From positions 1 through 46,948 of the forward strand of contig JAFUZM010000255.1 in NCBI GenBank assembly GCA_017476605.1: a DNA stretch of 46,948 bases, written 5' to 3'. The position numbers and the translations under genes were made by a program. This document shows positions 33,278 through 41,934 of the stretch, piece after piece. A model generated the notes under the pieces. It was given only the letters and a program-made list of their open reading frames with translations. It was not told the DNA's origin and did no database searches. The DNA comes from Clostridia bacterium (GTDB lineage: Bacteria; Bacillota; Clostridia; Christensenellales; Aristaeellaceae). Numbering within the stretch: the first letter of the stretch is position 1; every line of letters starts with the position of its first letter.

Positions 33278-33920
33278 CGAGCAGATAACCATTGTTGAAA
33301 TATCACGCAGGAATCATATCAATACGTTGTCCCTGTCTGATGGGACAACGATCCGAATGTCGCATTCCCTTTTTAAGGAATCCCCATGGCACCAGGGAAC
33401 AGGTGTCAATTCCGCTGCGGAAATCCTTGACTGGATAAAAAACAATGAGAAAAAATACGCCATGGAGAAGGCGGGTTTCCTTCTTTCTGCCAAAAACAGG
33501 AGCGAGAAGGAGCTGCGGGACGCCCTGATCGAAAGTGCATTCAGTGAGCCCTGTGTCGATGCGGTCATTGAGAAGCTTCTTTCTGTCGGGTACCTCAACG
33601 ATGAGACATATGCCAAATCCTTTATTGCCCAAAGAGAAGCGCGCGGGTACGGGAAAAACAAGATACGGATGGAGCTACGGCAAAAAGGCATTGCAGAGGA
33701 AATCATCCTTAACCTTCTGGAGGGCGATCACAGGGAGGATCAGCAGCTTGCCTCGGCCATGCACCTGGTTGAAAAGGCGGCACGCGGAAAGAACCTTAAG
33801 GAGTACAAGGACAGACAAAAAGTCAAAGCAGCATTGGTAAGACGCGGCTTTGACTTTGAAATGGCAGATGAGGCAATTCGTCTGTTTCTGGACGGAGACG
33901 AATCCCTCGAGGATGAATAA
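33270..33920 (+). CDS. recX: Regulatory protein RecX
   Basis: RecX binds RecA filaments and limits homologous recombination. The 216-residue protein has the three-helix tandem repeats: NRSEKELRDALIESAF, then VGYLNDETYAKSFIAQREARGYGKNKIRMEL (the core block of the family, residues ~110-140), and a third repeat near the C-terminus (VKAALVRRGFDFEMADEAI). The start overlaps the lgt stop by 8 bases. There is no recA in the window, so regulation is probably by the lgt promoter. The first ~60 residues are the poorly conserved extension seen in many Bacillota RecX proteins. Confidence 0.9.
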   Translation: MNNEQITIVEISRRNHINTLSLSDGTTIRMSHSLFKESPWHQGTGVNSAAEILDWIKNNEKKYAMEKAGFLLSAKNRSEKELRDALIESAFSEPCVDAVIEKLLSVGYLNDETYAKSFIAQREARGYGKNKIRMELRQKGIAEEIILNLLEGDHREDQQLASAMHLVEKAARGKNLKEYKDRQKVKAALVRRGFDFEMADEAIRLFLDGDESLEDE

Positions 33921-33945
33921 GCGGGCTCTGCCCCGCTTTTTTTTT
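33921..33945 (+). terminator. Terminator after recX
   Basis: GCGGG pairs with CCCGC across a 6-base loop, followed by nine T. It lies directly after the recX stop and also faces the end of the convergent sugar transferase gene. Confidence 0.9.
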
Positions 33946-33979
33946 ATACCTGGCAGATGGCAGCAAGCTGACTTCTGAA

Positions 33980-34675
33980 TCACTTGTCCTTAAATACTGC
34001 TTTGTATTCCATGGGATAGTCCGGCTGCTTTTTTGTAAAGGATGTGATCAGGATGGCCGCGATGGTGCGAAAAACAATCTGGACATCATACCAGAGTGAC
34101 CAATGCCGGAGATAATACAGATCGAGGGCGAGCTTGATATGGAGAAAGTTGTTGGCATATGCCTCATCTGTTCCCTCATCCTCAAGATACTGATCTCCGT
34201 GTGTATAGTTAAAGATGCTTCCAGGACAGGCAAGACCGGGGAGGACGCTCAGCGTGATTTTTTCCTCATCCGTATAATACTCATTGACAATGTGGATGTC
34301 CTCCGGTCTCGGGCCGATGATGGACATTGTACCGTTCAGGATGTTGATCAGCTGGGGCAGCTCGTCTACCTTTGTCTTTCTCAGAATTTCGCCCCAGGCA
34401 AAAATTCTGGAATCGTGCGCTCCCGTGATGGCGCCCTCTTTATCCGCTCCTACTCTCATCGTACGGAACTTATAGATGGTCAGGGTGGTCATGTCCTTCC
34501 CCATCCGCTTTGCTTTATAAAAGACGGGGCCTTTGCTGGATAGCTTGATGCCGACTGCCGCAATTAAAAACAACGGGCTTAGGACGATTAAGGCAAATAA
34601 TGACAAGACCTTATCCAGAAGGGTCTTGATGAGCCTTGAAAATGGCTTTCGATCTATTGGCAGCTGCTCGGTCAT
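33980..34675 (-). CDS. Initiating undecaprenyl-phosphate sugar-phosphate transferase
   Basis: This is a bacterial sugar transferase of the PglC/WcaJ type (small, single domain) that starts a glycan by moving a sugar-1-phosphate from a UDP-sugar to undecaprenyl phosphate at the inner membrane. The start is 34675 (231 residues), overlapping the stop of the deacetylase gene; the longer frame is inside that gene. One hydrophobic N-terminal segment (about 20-42, VLSLFALIVLSPLFLIAAVG) is followed by YKFRTM, then LRKTKVDELPQLINIL and IIGPRPE, the catalytic blocks. As the last gene of a sugar-modification operon, it likely uses the sugar that the three upstream enzymes make. Confidence 0.9.
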   Translation of the reverse strand: MTEQLPIDRKPFSRLIKTLLDKVLSLFALIVLSPLFLIAAVGIKLSSKGPVFYKAKRMGKDMTTLTIYKFRTMRVGADKEGAITGAHDSRIFAWGEILRKTKVDELPQLINILNGTMSIIGPRPEDIHIVNEYYTDEEKITLSVLPGLACPGSIFNYTHGDQYLEDEGTDEAYANNFLHIKLALDLYYLRHWSLWYDVQIVFRTIAAILITSFTKKQPDYPMEYKAVFKDK

Positions 34676-35322
34676 CGCTTGATTCTCCTCACTGTCATGA
34701 GCACCTCTGCCGCATCCATGCAGCATTGATTTCCCCAGAAATGCGCCTGATATCTCAGGGCATCCGAGGATCTCGGATGCGGATAGGCTCGCACTTCGCT
34801 GTGATACTTTTCAAATGCTTCAATCTTTTTTTCGAGGACGTCTGAGATATCCATCCAGGTATCCGGGACAAAATTCCTCGGGTAGCCCCACTCCGTGCTG
34901 GACGCGGTATAAAAGCCGTAAAAGTCCTCGATCCATTCGCTTGTCGGACGGAACGCAATCATTGCAGCTTCAAAGAGAATCTTGTGATCCCGGTTTGCAT
35001 CACATCCGGACTGACAGTAAATGATGTTTGGCTTATATTCCTCTGAAATCGTTTCAAGCGGGGTGATGAGCTCTGTAAGGGTATATGTATCAAGCCGCTG
35101 ATCCGGATACTTGAGGTGATATACCTTGCTGACGCCCATCACATCAGCGGCTTCCTGGATGGCTGTATTCTGCCCGACATCATTATGATACCGAAGGGAT
35201 TCCCCCTCACACATGATGACAGAGCGGACCTCATCCCCTGCCTGTGTATGCTTAATTACGATGCCGCCGATTCCGAGAAGTTCATCATCCGGATGAGCGG
35301 CAACGACTAATACTCTATTCAT
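34672..35322 (-). CDS. PIG-L (LmbE) family deacetylase
   Basis: The 216-residue zinc-dependent deacetylase begins MNRVLVVAAHPDDELLGIGG, where His, Asp and Asp of AHPDDE form the metal site, and keeps a C-terminal region with N-R-D-H-K (third ligand His). The family removes N-acetyl groups from sugars such as GlcNAc-PI, mycothiol or bacillithiol precursors, and glycan building blocks. Its ATG overlaps the formyltransferase stop by 8 bases, and its stop overlaps the next gene by 4 bases. A role in preparing an amino sugar for the formyltransferase upstream in the operon fits, but the order of steps is unknown. Confidence 0.9.
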   Translation of the reverse strand: MNRVLVVAAHPDDELLGIGGIVIKHTQAGDEVRSVIMCEGESLRYHNDVGQNTAIQEAADVMGVSKVYHLKYPDQRLDTYTLTELITPLETISEEYKPNIIYCQSGCDANRDHKILFEAAMIAFRPTSEWIEDFYGFYTASSTEWGYPRNFVPDTWMDISDVLEKKIEAFEKYHSEVRAYPHPRSSDALRYQAHFWGNQCCMDAAEVLMTVRRIKR

Positions 35323-36259
35323 TCTGAAATTTTCCTCCGAGATTCAGTTCGTACAGCGCCTCATTTGAATACATTTTGCCAGCTGAATCCTCAATGCTCG
35401 TCACCCATAACACCTTATCCTTTGTGGCGACGCAGATTCCGGTTCCGTGATCCCCAAATCCGATTCCTGTTCCGAGGATGGTTCCGGGCACTTCATGACT
35501 TGTCATGGGCAGAATGGAAGCCTCCCAGATCAGGTACTTTTCTCCGTTTAAAAACGTGAATGCACCCGGGTATGGAATGGTCAGCGCACGGATGAAATTG
35601 TAGAGATCTAGTGCGCTCTGGTCCCACTGAATCAGTCCGTCTTTGGGCCGCCTTCTTGGCAGAATCGGCTCATCTGTTTTGTTTTCTATGGGCAACACCG
35701 GCTTCACACCCTTATTTAACGCATCAATCAGCCGCTCAAGCATTTCTGCATTTGTTTCGGCGACGCGGTCATAGAGTGTTTTGCAGGTATCAAACGGCGT
35801 GATCGGGAATTCCATCTGATCTGCGATTGCACCTGCGTCCACATCTTTGCTGAGCCACATCATGGTATTCCCCGTCACGTGCTCGCCATGGATGAGAGCC
35901 CAGTTGATGGGGGCGCTTCCGCGATTATGCGGCAGGAGGGCGGCATGCGTCCCTACCGTACCGATTGTGGGAATGTCAAGGAGCCGCTCGGGAAGGATTT
36001 CGCTCCAGCCTAAAACAACCAGCAGATCCGGCTTCTGGGCGTTAACGATTTCAAATGCCCTCTCCCCTTTAATGGTATCCACAAAAAAGTAGGGAATTCC
36101 GTGTTCCTCACATACCGTAAGATATTCTCTTGAGCCGGCACTTCTCTTTGCGAACGCTGTCTCGTCCAGCGTGATAAACGCATCTATGCCGTTCTTTTTT
36201 GCAACACTCTTGAAGGCGGGAAGGCCTTCCTCATGGTTTCCAATCCAGGTAATACGCAT
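35315..36259 (-). CDS. Formyltransferase-type enzyme (sugar N-formyltransferase likely)
   Basis: ATG 36259 (MRITWIGNHEEG) has GAGGTGA nearby; a TTG six codons upstream is unlikely. The 314 residues have a formyl-THF-dependent transferase domain (about 1-200) with HAALLPHNRGSAPINWALI, and DVDAGAI where the catalytic Asp of this family sits. The C-terminal ~100 residues are an OB-like domain, as in methionyl-tRNA formyltransferase. The Asn of the N-x-H motif appears replaced by Gly (G-T-H), which is unlike most active formyltransferases. With aminotransferase and deacetylase partners, N-formylation of an amino sugar (as by VioF or ArnA N-domain) fits better than initiator tRNA formylation. Confidence 0.75.
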   Translation of the reverse strand: MRITWIGNHEEGLPAFKSVAKKNGIDAFITLDETAFAKRSAGSREYLTVCEEHGIPYFFVDTIKGERAFEIVNAQKPDLLVVLGWSEILPERLLDIPTIGTVGTHAALLPHNRGSAPINWALIHGEHVTGNTMMWLSKDVDAGAIADQMEFPITPFDTCKTLYDRVAETNAEMLERLIDALNKGVKPVLPIENKTDEPILPRRRPKDGLIQWDQSALDLYNFIRALTIPYPGAFTFLNGEKYLIWEASILPMTSHEVPGTILGTGIGFGDHGTGICVATKDKVLWVTSIEDSAGKMYSNEALYELNLGGKFQNE

Positions 36260-36309
36260 AAGTTTCACCTCAAACAATCCAAAAGAAGGGAACCGGGATG
36301 ATGCAGGAC

Positions 36310-37653
36310 TTATTTTGCTTCCTGCACGGCTTCCTTTAACTTTTCACACACGTACGTAACGTCCTCATCCGACAGCAATGTGTGAAGAGGCAGCGTGATC
36401 AGGTTATGATAGTAGTCATAGGTATTCGGGAAATCCTTAATCTCCCATCCCAGATTCTTATACGCGCTCAGCATCGGCATGGGCTTATAATGAACGTTTG
36501 TTGAAACGCCAAGCTCGGCCATCCGTACGATGATGCTGTTTCGCTGCTCAACTGTGATGCCCGGAATGCGAATCAGATAGAGATGATTGGAGCTGTCCAT
36601 GCTGTTCGTATGATGAATCATGTATGAAATGCCAAGCTCTGAGCAGGCATGGTTGTACTTCTGGATGATTTCCTCTCTTCTTTTCAGCAGTTCCGGATAA
36701 CGATCCAGCTGGCGCAAGCCGATGGCAGCCATGATGTCCGTCATGTTGCATTTGTACCAGGGACCGATTACATCATATTCCCAGGAACCCAGCTGTGTCT
36801 TTGCAAGGGCATCCTTGCTCTGACCATGCAGGCTCAGCAGCTGGTACATCTTATAGATTTCAGCGTCGTCAATTCCAGGAAGCGGACGCCACGTGCTTGC
36901 ACCGCCCTCCGCTGTCGTAAAGTTCTTGACGGCATGAAAACTGAAAGAGGTAAAATCCGCAATTTGCCCGCAGTTCAGCCTTTGACCCTCGGGATTTCCG
37001 TTTGGATGAACGATCCGGGAAGCGCCCAGAGTGTGGGCGGCATCTGAGATGACAGCAATCCGGCCAAGTGCATGCCGGATGCGGGAGGAGAGGTCGCCCA
37101 GCGGTGTTCCATCTGAAGGGGCTGGCGTAAACAGCGATTTTTTACGCTCTACAATATCAAAGACGCGATCATAATTACAGATAATGCCGCCCAGATCCAC
37201 AAGGACGATGGCCCTGGTCTTTTCGGAAATCGCCGCTTCAAGTTTATCATAGTCGATTTCGGGCATATGTGTTTCGGGATCTCCGTCCTTTTGAATATCC
37301 ACGAAAACGACCTTTGCACCGCAATGAATCACGGCACTTGCGGTTGCGGTATAGGTGTATGCAGGAACGATGACCTCATCCTCCGGGCCAACTCCCAAAA
37401 TGCGTAAATTCATCTCTTCAGCGGCCGTCGCGGAGTTTAAGCAGACGACACGATTGCTATATTTCCTGGAAGCTTCCTCCTGCGTGCAGTCAATATCCAC
37501 ACATCCGGTCTCAATAAATGCCGCCAGGCGACGTTCAAGCAGTTTTGTTCTCGGGCCGGTTGTGATCCAGCCGGAGCGCAGCGCCGAACAGACCTCCTCA
37601 ATTTCAAGATCTGAAATGTCCGGCGGGCTAAAAGGAATCATTCGTTTTTCCAT
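36310..37653 (-). CDS. DegT/DnrJ/EryC1-type PLP sugar aminotransferase
   Basis: The 447-residue PLP enzyme has the sugar-aminotransferase pattern: IPFSPPDISDLEIEEV and SGWITTGPRTKLLE at the N-terminus, NSATAAEE, VIVPAYTYTATA, and the PLP Lys in FSFHAVKNFTTAEGG. HYKPMPML and YYHNLITLPLHT occur near the end. It transfers an amino group from glutamate to a 4-keto (or 3-keto) NDP-sugar. It is longer than typical members (~370-400) because of an insert around residues 150-210. It is the first gene of the operon; the leader places a hairpin between ribosome binding site and ATG 37653, and a second in-frame Met four codons later may be the true start. No NDP-sugar dehydratase is present in the window. 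Confidence 0.9.
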   Translation of the reverse strand: MEKRMIPFSPPDISDLEIEEVCSALRSGWITTGPRTKLLERRLAAFIETGCVDIDCTQEEASRKYSNRVVCLNSATAAEEMNLRILGVGPEDEVIVPAYTYTATASAVIHCGAKVVFVDIQKDGDPETHMPEIDYDKLEAAISEKTRAIVLVDLGGIICNYDRVFDIVERKKSLFTPAPSDGTPLGDLSSRIRHALGRIAVISDAAHTLGASRIVHPNGNPEGQRLNCGQIADFTSFSFHAVKNFTTAEGGASTWRPLPGIDDAEIYKMYQLLSLHGQSKDALAKTQLGSWEYDVIGPWYKCNMTDIMAAIGLRQLDRYPELLKRREEIIQKYNHACSELGISYMIHHTNSMDSSNHLYLIRIPGITVEQRNSIIVRMAELGVSTNVHYKPMPMLSAYKNLGWEIKDFPNTYDYYHNLITLPLHTLLSDEDVTYVCEKLKEAVQEAK

Positions 37654-37661
37654 ATTTTTAT

Positions 37662-37681
37662 GCGCTGTAAGAGGACAGCGC
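37662..37681 (-). promoter_or_regulatory. Hairpin between ribosome binding site and start of the aminotransferase gene
   Basis: On the minus strand GGAGG (37691-37687) is followed by a 7-bp stem (GCGCTGT/ACAGCGC, loop of 6), and 8 bases later by ATG 37653. The distance from binding site to ATG is too long (about 33 bases) unless the stem folds, when it shrinks to a workable spacing. Confidence 0.5.
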
Positions 37682-37766
37682 TATTTCCTCCAATCAAAGA
37701 AAGATCTGCAGGTCCATCCGGGTCCGCTGTTTCGCGAGCCTTAAGTTCCTGCTTTCTGACAATGTC

Positions 37767-37795
37767 ATTCTAACACCGGCCTTTGTAAAAAGCAA
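37767..37795 (-). promoter_or_regulatory. Promoter of the sugar-modification operon
   Basis: On the minus strand TTGCTT (37795-37790), 17 bases and TAGAAT (37772-37767) precede the aminotransferase gene by about 115 bases. Confidence 0.65.
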
Positions 37796-37864
37796 CATCA
37801 CGGGAGTGCCTGCCGGTACATGACCAGATACCCGAAGGAGGCATCACAGTGCATCGCCATCGTG

Positions 37865-39148
37865 TTATGGCTTTACCAGAATCATTGGCTTTCCGTTGCA
37901 GGTCACCTGTCCATTGGCAACGGTCATCTCCTTGCCCGTAAGCAGGTTTTTGTATTTGCCATCTGTGAGAGGAACGTGGACTTTCCCCTTTTGAGATTTC
38001 AGTGAAAAGATGCCGACTTTGTGCCGGATTCCTCGGCGGCTCAGAACGACAATGTCCTTTTTGTTGTTCCACTCTGCAAAATAGCGATCCTCCGGTTCCA
38101 GATATGATTTTTTAATCCTGCCAAGCATCTGTATCCAGGAGCTGAGGTCTTCCCCCTGATCAAAGGAAATGAGATCTTTATCAAACAGGCTTGTCTGCTT
38201 TTTGTAGGATCCTTCCTGACCGGCATAGAGCAGCGCCGTTCCCTTAAGGAAGTAGATGAGTGCCAGAAGATTTTTCATATCCTCCGTGCTTTTCACGCGG
38301 GAGGCGATTCTCGGCTGATCATGGTTTTCAAGGAAGCGGAGCTTGTTATAGTTTGGCTCGTAGAGATACTCCTCAAGATTTGTAAGCGCAAGGTAATGCC
38401 CGATTGTCGTTTCGCCGTGCAAATACTGTTCCATTGCCTCATGAATATCGTATTCGTATTCGATGTCAAAGGCTTCAAACAGTTCACGGTCACGAACGGA
38501 CTGAACGCCGGTTTCGTAAAACGCCTCTGCAAAGGACTGGGAAACGCTCTCTGCCAGCCAGATGCAGTTCGGATTGATTGCGGCGACCGCTTTCCTTGCC
38601 TTTTTCCAGAACGCAAGCGGGACAAAGGAGGCAACATCGCAGCGGAAACCGTCGACGATGGAAGCCCACATCTTGAGGGTGTCAATCTGGTACTTCCAGA
38701 GTGCCTGGTTACTGTAATCAAGATCAATGATATCCGTCCAGTCCCCCACATGGTTTCCAAATGATCCATCCGGTTTCCGGTAATAGTACTCCGGATGCTG
38801 ACTTTTGAGGACGGCATCCGGACTGGTGTGATTGTAGACAACGTCGATGATGACTTTCATTCCATGTTCATGAATGGCGTCTACCAAAGCCCTAAAGTCC
38901 TCCATTGTGCCATATTCGGGATTAATGCCGCGATAATCCTTTATGGCATAGGGGCTGCCAAGTGAGCCCTTGCGGTTTACTTCGCCGATCGGGTGAATGG
39001 GCATCAGCCAGATCACGTCAACGCCAAGGGCGCGGATACGTGGGAGGTCCGGGATGACGGAACGGAAGGTTCCTTCCTTTGTGTGATTGCGGACAAAAAT
39101 CGAATAGATGACGTCATTCTGCAGAGATGCTGCGGTATCTTTTGCCAT
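37865..39148 (-). CDS. GH13 alpha-amylase-family enzyme
   Basis: The start at 39148 (MAKDTAASLQ, 427 residues) has GGGGGAG upstream; the open frame goes on for 23 codons without one. The protein has the four GH13 blocks: DVVYNHTS, GFRCDVASF (nucleophile Asp), WLAES (acid/base Glu) and FLENHDQPR (transition-state Asp). The C-terminal beta domain is short. It has no signal peptide, so it works in the cytoplasm on alpha-linked gluco-oligosaccharides. Which subfamily it belongs to (neopullulanase, maltogenic, oligo-glucosidase) cannot be decided. It lies apart from other genes, with a possible extended -10 promoter. Confidence 0.9.
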   Translation of the reverse strand: MAKDTAASLQNDVIYSIFVRNHTKEGTFRSVIPDLPRIRALGVDVIWLMPIHPIGEVNRKGSLGSPYAIKDYRGINPEYGTMEDFRALVDAIHEHGMKVIIDVVYNHTSPDAVLKSQHPEYYYRKPDGSFGNHVGDWTDIIDLDYSNQALWKYQIDTLKMWASIVDGFRCDVASFVPLAFWKKARKAVAAINPNCIWLAESVSQSFAEAFYETGVQSVRDRELFEAFDIEYEYDIHEAMEQYLHGETTIGHYLALTNLEEYLYEPNYNKLRFLENHDQPRIASRVKSTEDMKNLLALIYFLKGTALLYAGQEGSYKKQTSLFDKDLISFDQGEDLSSWIQMLGRIKKSYLEPEDRYFAEWNNKKDIVVLSRRGIRHKVGIFSLKSQKGKVHVPLTDGKYKNLLTGKEMTVANGQVTCNGKPMILVKP

Positions 39149-39217
39149 ATGTGCTCCCCCAAAAAAAACTAAGAGTTCATACTCCCTGAACGATGAAAGC
39201 GTCAGGAACATGAACAA

Positions 39218-39226
39218 AGTATACCA
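39218..39226 (-). promoter_or_regulatory. Possible extended -10 promoter of the GH13 gene
   Basis: The minus strand reads TGGTATACT, an extended -10 element, about 70 bases upstream of the GH13 start. A TTGACG lies too close to serve as its -35 box. Confidence 0.35.
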
Positions 39227-39288
39227 TAGATGGCGTCAATCATCTACAGCAGATTGATATCTTGTTTGCACAGGGCATGATCAATGAA

Positions 39289-39317
39289 TTGACGGAAAAC
39301 CAAATTGGATGTAAACT
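39289..39317 (+). promoter_or_regulatory. Promoter of the GH127-two-component operon
   Basis: TTGACG (39289-39294), 17 bases and TAAACT (39312-39317) lie 36 bases before the GH127-like start. GGGAGG is the ribosome binding site. Confidence 0.65.
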
Positions 39318-39352
39318 TAATACATGATTTTGATCCTTCACGGGAGGTGTCT

Positions 39353-41200
39353 ATGCTTACAAAATCCTTCTTTAATCGAAGCCCTTTTGTTGGTAACCAG
39401 TTTGTCCCTCTTCCGCTTGGCGCCATCCGGGCATCCGGCAGCATGCAGGAAAAGCTGATCACGCTGCGGGCCGGTCTGCTTTCGCATGTTCCGTCTCTCG
39501 TTCCGGAAGCCGGAAAAGACAGCGCATTTTTTGGCGGGAACCTGGCCGGCGGGTTATATGCTCCTCGTTACCTTGAGGCACTTTTGCTGACCTCTGCGCT
39601 TCTTTCTGATCAGGAACTGCAGCAAAGTGCGCTCTCGCTTGTGGATCTGGCGGTAGCCAGTCAAAGAGAAGATGGTACATTTGGAGCAAAGGACGAGTCC
39701 ATCGAGGCCTGTGCAGCCATGCTGCGGACGGTGATGACGGCGTATTCTCTGACGGGACAGAAAGCCTATCTGACCTTTGTCCTCAGGTATTTCAAATACC
39801 TTTCCGTTTTTCTCAAGGAGCATCCGCTTTCGGATGAGGATGCGGTACATACAGCGGATGTGCTGGCCGCCGGAATTACGCTATATAACATTACCGGTCA
39901 AAGAGCAATTCTGCCGGTCCTGGACCTTCTGATCCAGCAGGGAGCCGATTTTACCTCTCTTTTCCACGCCTTTCCCTATAAGATTCCGATCTCGCGGCAG
40001 ATTCAGAGCGAATCTGAATCGGATGAGGAGGATTCGTTCATCGCAAAGACAAAGCAGATGTCGGATGGAGCGGTTTTATGTGAGGGACTGAGAGCGACGG
40101 CGCTGAGCGGGATCATTACCGGAAGCGGAAAACGGATCAGCGCGGCCGAGCGAGGGCTTGCCAGCATGAACCGTCTCCACGGCGCTCTGAATGGTGGAAT
40201 TACCGCGGATCCTCTTCTTGCCGGAACCGATCCGGCACGCGGGACGACGGTCATGTCCTGCGCGGAGCTGTGTGCCTCCATTGAAACCATTTTTTCCTGC
40301 CAGGAGGGAACGCCCTTTGCGGATCAATGGGAGCAGGTGTTCTATAACGGCATCTTAAGCGCTTTCTCGGACAGCATGCGTGAGATTCAGCATACACAGC
40401 AGGCCAATCAGGTTTCGCTTCTCAAGACCACGAAATTCCCCTTCTCAAAGGATGGCGTGGCCATCTACACATACAGCAATCCGGATGCGCTTTGCGCCAT
40501 TTTGCCGGTCATCCCGCGGTTCCTGATGCATCAGTGGATGCTCTCAAGAGATGAAGGACTGTGTGCCATGGGGTATGCGCCCTGCCATATTCGCTATCGT
40601 CTCAAGGATACGGCCATACGGATTCATGTAGAGTCCGATTATCCCAAAACGTCGACGGTGACCATTCATCTCAGCATGGATCATGACGTCGCCTTCCCGC
40701 TTCGGCTACGTATCCCGGGCTGGGCAGAGCATGCCTTTGCAACTGTCGAGGGCGACAGGTATGACCGCAATGAGAATTCTTTCCTGGTCATTTCCCGCCA
40801 GTGGCATGATGGGGACACGGTGACGCTGACCCTTCCGATGAAGCCGGTCATTCGCAGCGGATATCATCAGGCTGTTTCCATCTATCGCGGTCCCCTCCTC
40901 TTCTGTGCTCCAATCAAAGGAAAGAACGTGGATGGATCGCAGGAGGCCGCTCAGATGGAAGCGGTGGAATCCTTTGCGCATGCCATCATTGAGGGTGCTC
41001 CCATTCGCACGGAGCAGGATGAGACAGGCATCCGCCTGATTGCACGGGCGGTCACTGCGGGTGCCTGGGATCAGGAAAACGGAGTCTTGGAGGCACCTCC
41101 CATGGATGTTCCCTCGTATGTTTCGAGGGATGTGTATGACCTGATTCTTACTCCATACGCTGAGACAGTGCTTAGAATCAGTGCTTTTCCCAGAGCATAA
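39353..41200 (+). CDS. GH127-like (DUF1680) protein, active-site Cys pair not seen
   Basis: ATG 39353 follows GGGAGG and gives 615 residues. The plan is that of beta-L-arabinofuranosidase-type GH127 enzymes: an (alpha/alpha)6 domain (about 10-400) and C-terminal beta domains. LPLGAIRASGSMQEKL and MSCAELCASIETIF, then FYNGILSAF match family blocks; in the second, Glu and Cys stand where Zn ligands lie in the characterised enzymes. The following C-C-P-x-N block, which holds the catalytic Cys, appears changed to LCAILPVIPRF, so the activity may be lost or different. No signal peptide: cytoplasmic. The two-component genes start 14 bases after it. Confidence 0.78.
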   Translation: MLTKSFFNRSPFVGNQFVPLPLGAIRASGSMQEKLITLRAGLLSHVPSLVPEAGKDSAFFGGNLAGGLYAPRYLEALLLTSALLSDQELQQSALSLVDLAVASQREDGTFGAKDESIEACAAMLRTVMTAYSLTGQKAYLTFVLRYFKYLSVFLKEHPLSDEDAVHTADVLAAGITLYNITGQRAILPVLDLLIQQGADFTSLFHAFPYKIPISRQIQSESESDEEDSFIAKTKQMSDGAVLCEGLRATALSGIITGSGKRISAAERGLASMNRLHGALNGGITADPLLAGTDPARGTTVMSCAELCASIETIFSCQEGTPFADQWEQVFYNGILSAFSDSMREIQHTQQANQVSLLKTTKFPFSKDGVAIYTYSNPDALCAILPVIPRFLMHQWMLSRDEGLCAMGYAPCHIRYRLKDTAIRIHVESDYPKTSTVTIHLSMDHDVAFPLRLRIPGWAEHAFATVEGDRYDRNENSFLVISRQWHDGDTVTLTLPMKPVIRSGYHQAVSIYRGPLLFCAPIKGKNVDGSQEAAQMEAVESFAHAIIEGAPIRTEQDETGIRLIARAVTAGAWDQENGVLEAPPMDVPSYVSRDVYDLILTPYAETVLRISAFPRA

Positions 41201-41214
41201 TCGGGAGGCCCGGA

Positions 41215-41934
41215 ATGAATAAAACATATCGAATTCTCATTTGTGATGATGATCCCATTGTCCATCAGTCGCTTTCTCTCTATCTGGATAATGAGGAATT
41301 CGAGCATGATTCGGCGTTTACAGGCAATGAAGCGCTGGATATGCTGAAAAAAGCGCATTATGACCTGATGCTACTGGATCAGATGATGCCGGGAATCAGC
41401 GGAATGGAGGTCTGCCAGACCGTTCGGAAAACCAGCCAGATTCCAATCATCATGCTGACAGCACGCGGAGAGGAAATTGATCGGATTCTTGGACTTGAAA
41501 TGGGTGCGGATGATTACATTGTAAAACCCTTCAGCCCACGTGAGGTGATTTCGAGGATCAAGGCGGTTCTCCGCAGAACGGCGCCTCAGGAGGAGAGCAG
41601 CGGTGCTCATGCACAGGAGAGCATGGCCTCGATCTGCTATGGAACGCTTGAAATTCAGCCGGAACGGTACAGCGTGAGACTCAAAGGTCAGCCGATTGCA
41701 TGTACACCGCGGGAGGTTGAACTCCTGACGCTGCTGATCACAAATCCGGGTCGGGTTTTTGATCGTGAACAGATCCTTTCCCGAATCTGGGGATACGATT
41801 TTTTTGGAGATACACGGACGGTTGATACCCATATTAAACGGCTTCGCCAGAAGCTTACCTGCGATGAAATGGGCACCATCTGGGACATCGTCACGGTTTA
41901 CGGCAAAGGATATAAATTCGAGGTCATCTCATGA
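41215..41934 (+). CDS. OmpR-type response regulator
   Basis: The 239-residue protein has a receiver domain (about 5-118; acidic pocket CDDD, phospho-acceptor Asp55 in LMLLDQMMPG, Thr in LTARG, Lys in VKPFSP). A winged-helix OmpR/PhoB DNA-binding domain covers about 140-237 (TPREVELLTLL, SRIWGYDFFGDTRTVDTHIKRLRQKL). All phosphotransfer residues are intact. It is placed between a glycoside hydrolase-like gene and the kinase, and its stop overlaps the kinase ATG (ATGA), so the pair is coupled. GGGAGG precedes the start. Confidence 0.94.
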   Translation: MNKTYRILICDDDPIVHQSLSLYLDNEEFEHDSAFTGNEALDMLKKAHYDLMLLDQMMPGISGMEVCQTVRKTSQIPIIMLTARGEEIDRILGLEMGADDYIVKPFSPREVISRIKAVLRRTAPQEESSGAHAQESMASICYGTLEIQPERYSVRLKGQPIACTPREVELLTLLITNPGRVFDREQILSRIWGYDFFGDTRTVDTHIKRLRQKLTCDEMGTIWDIVTVYGKGYKFEVIS

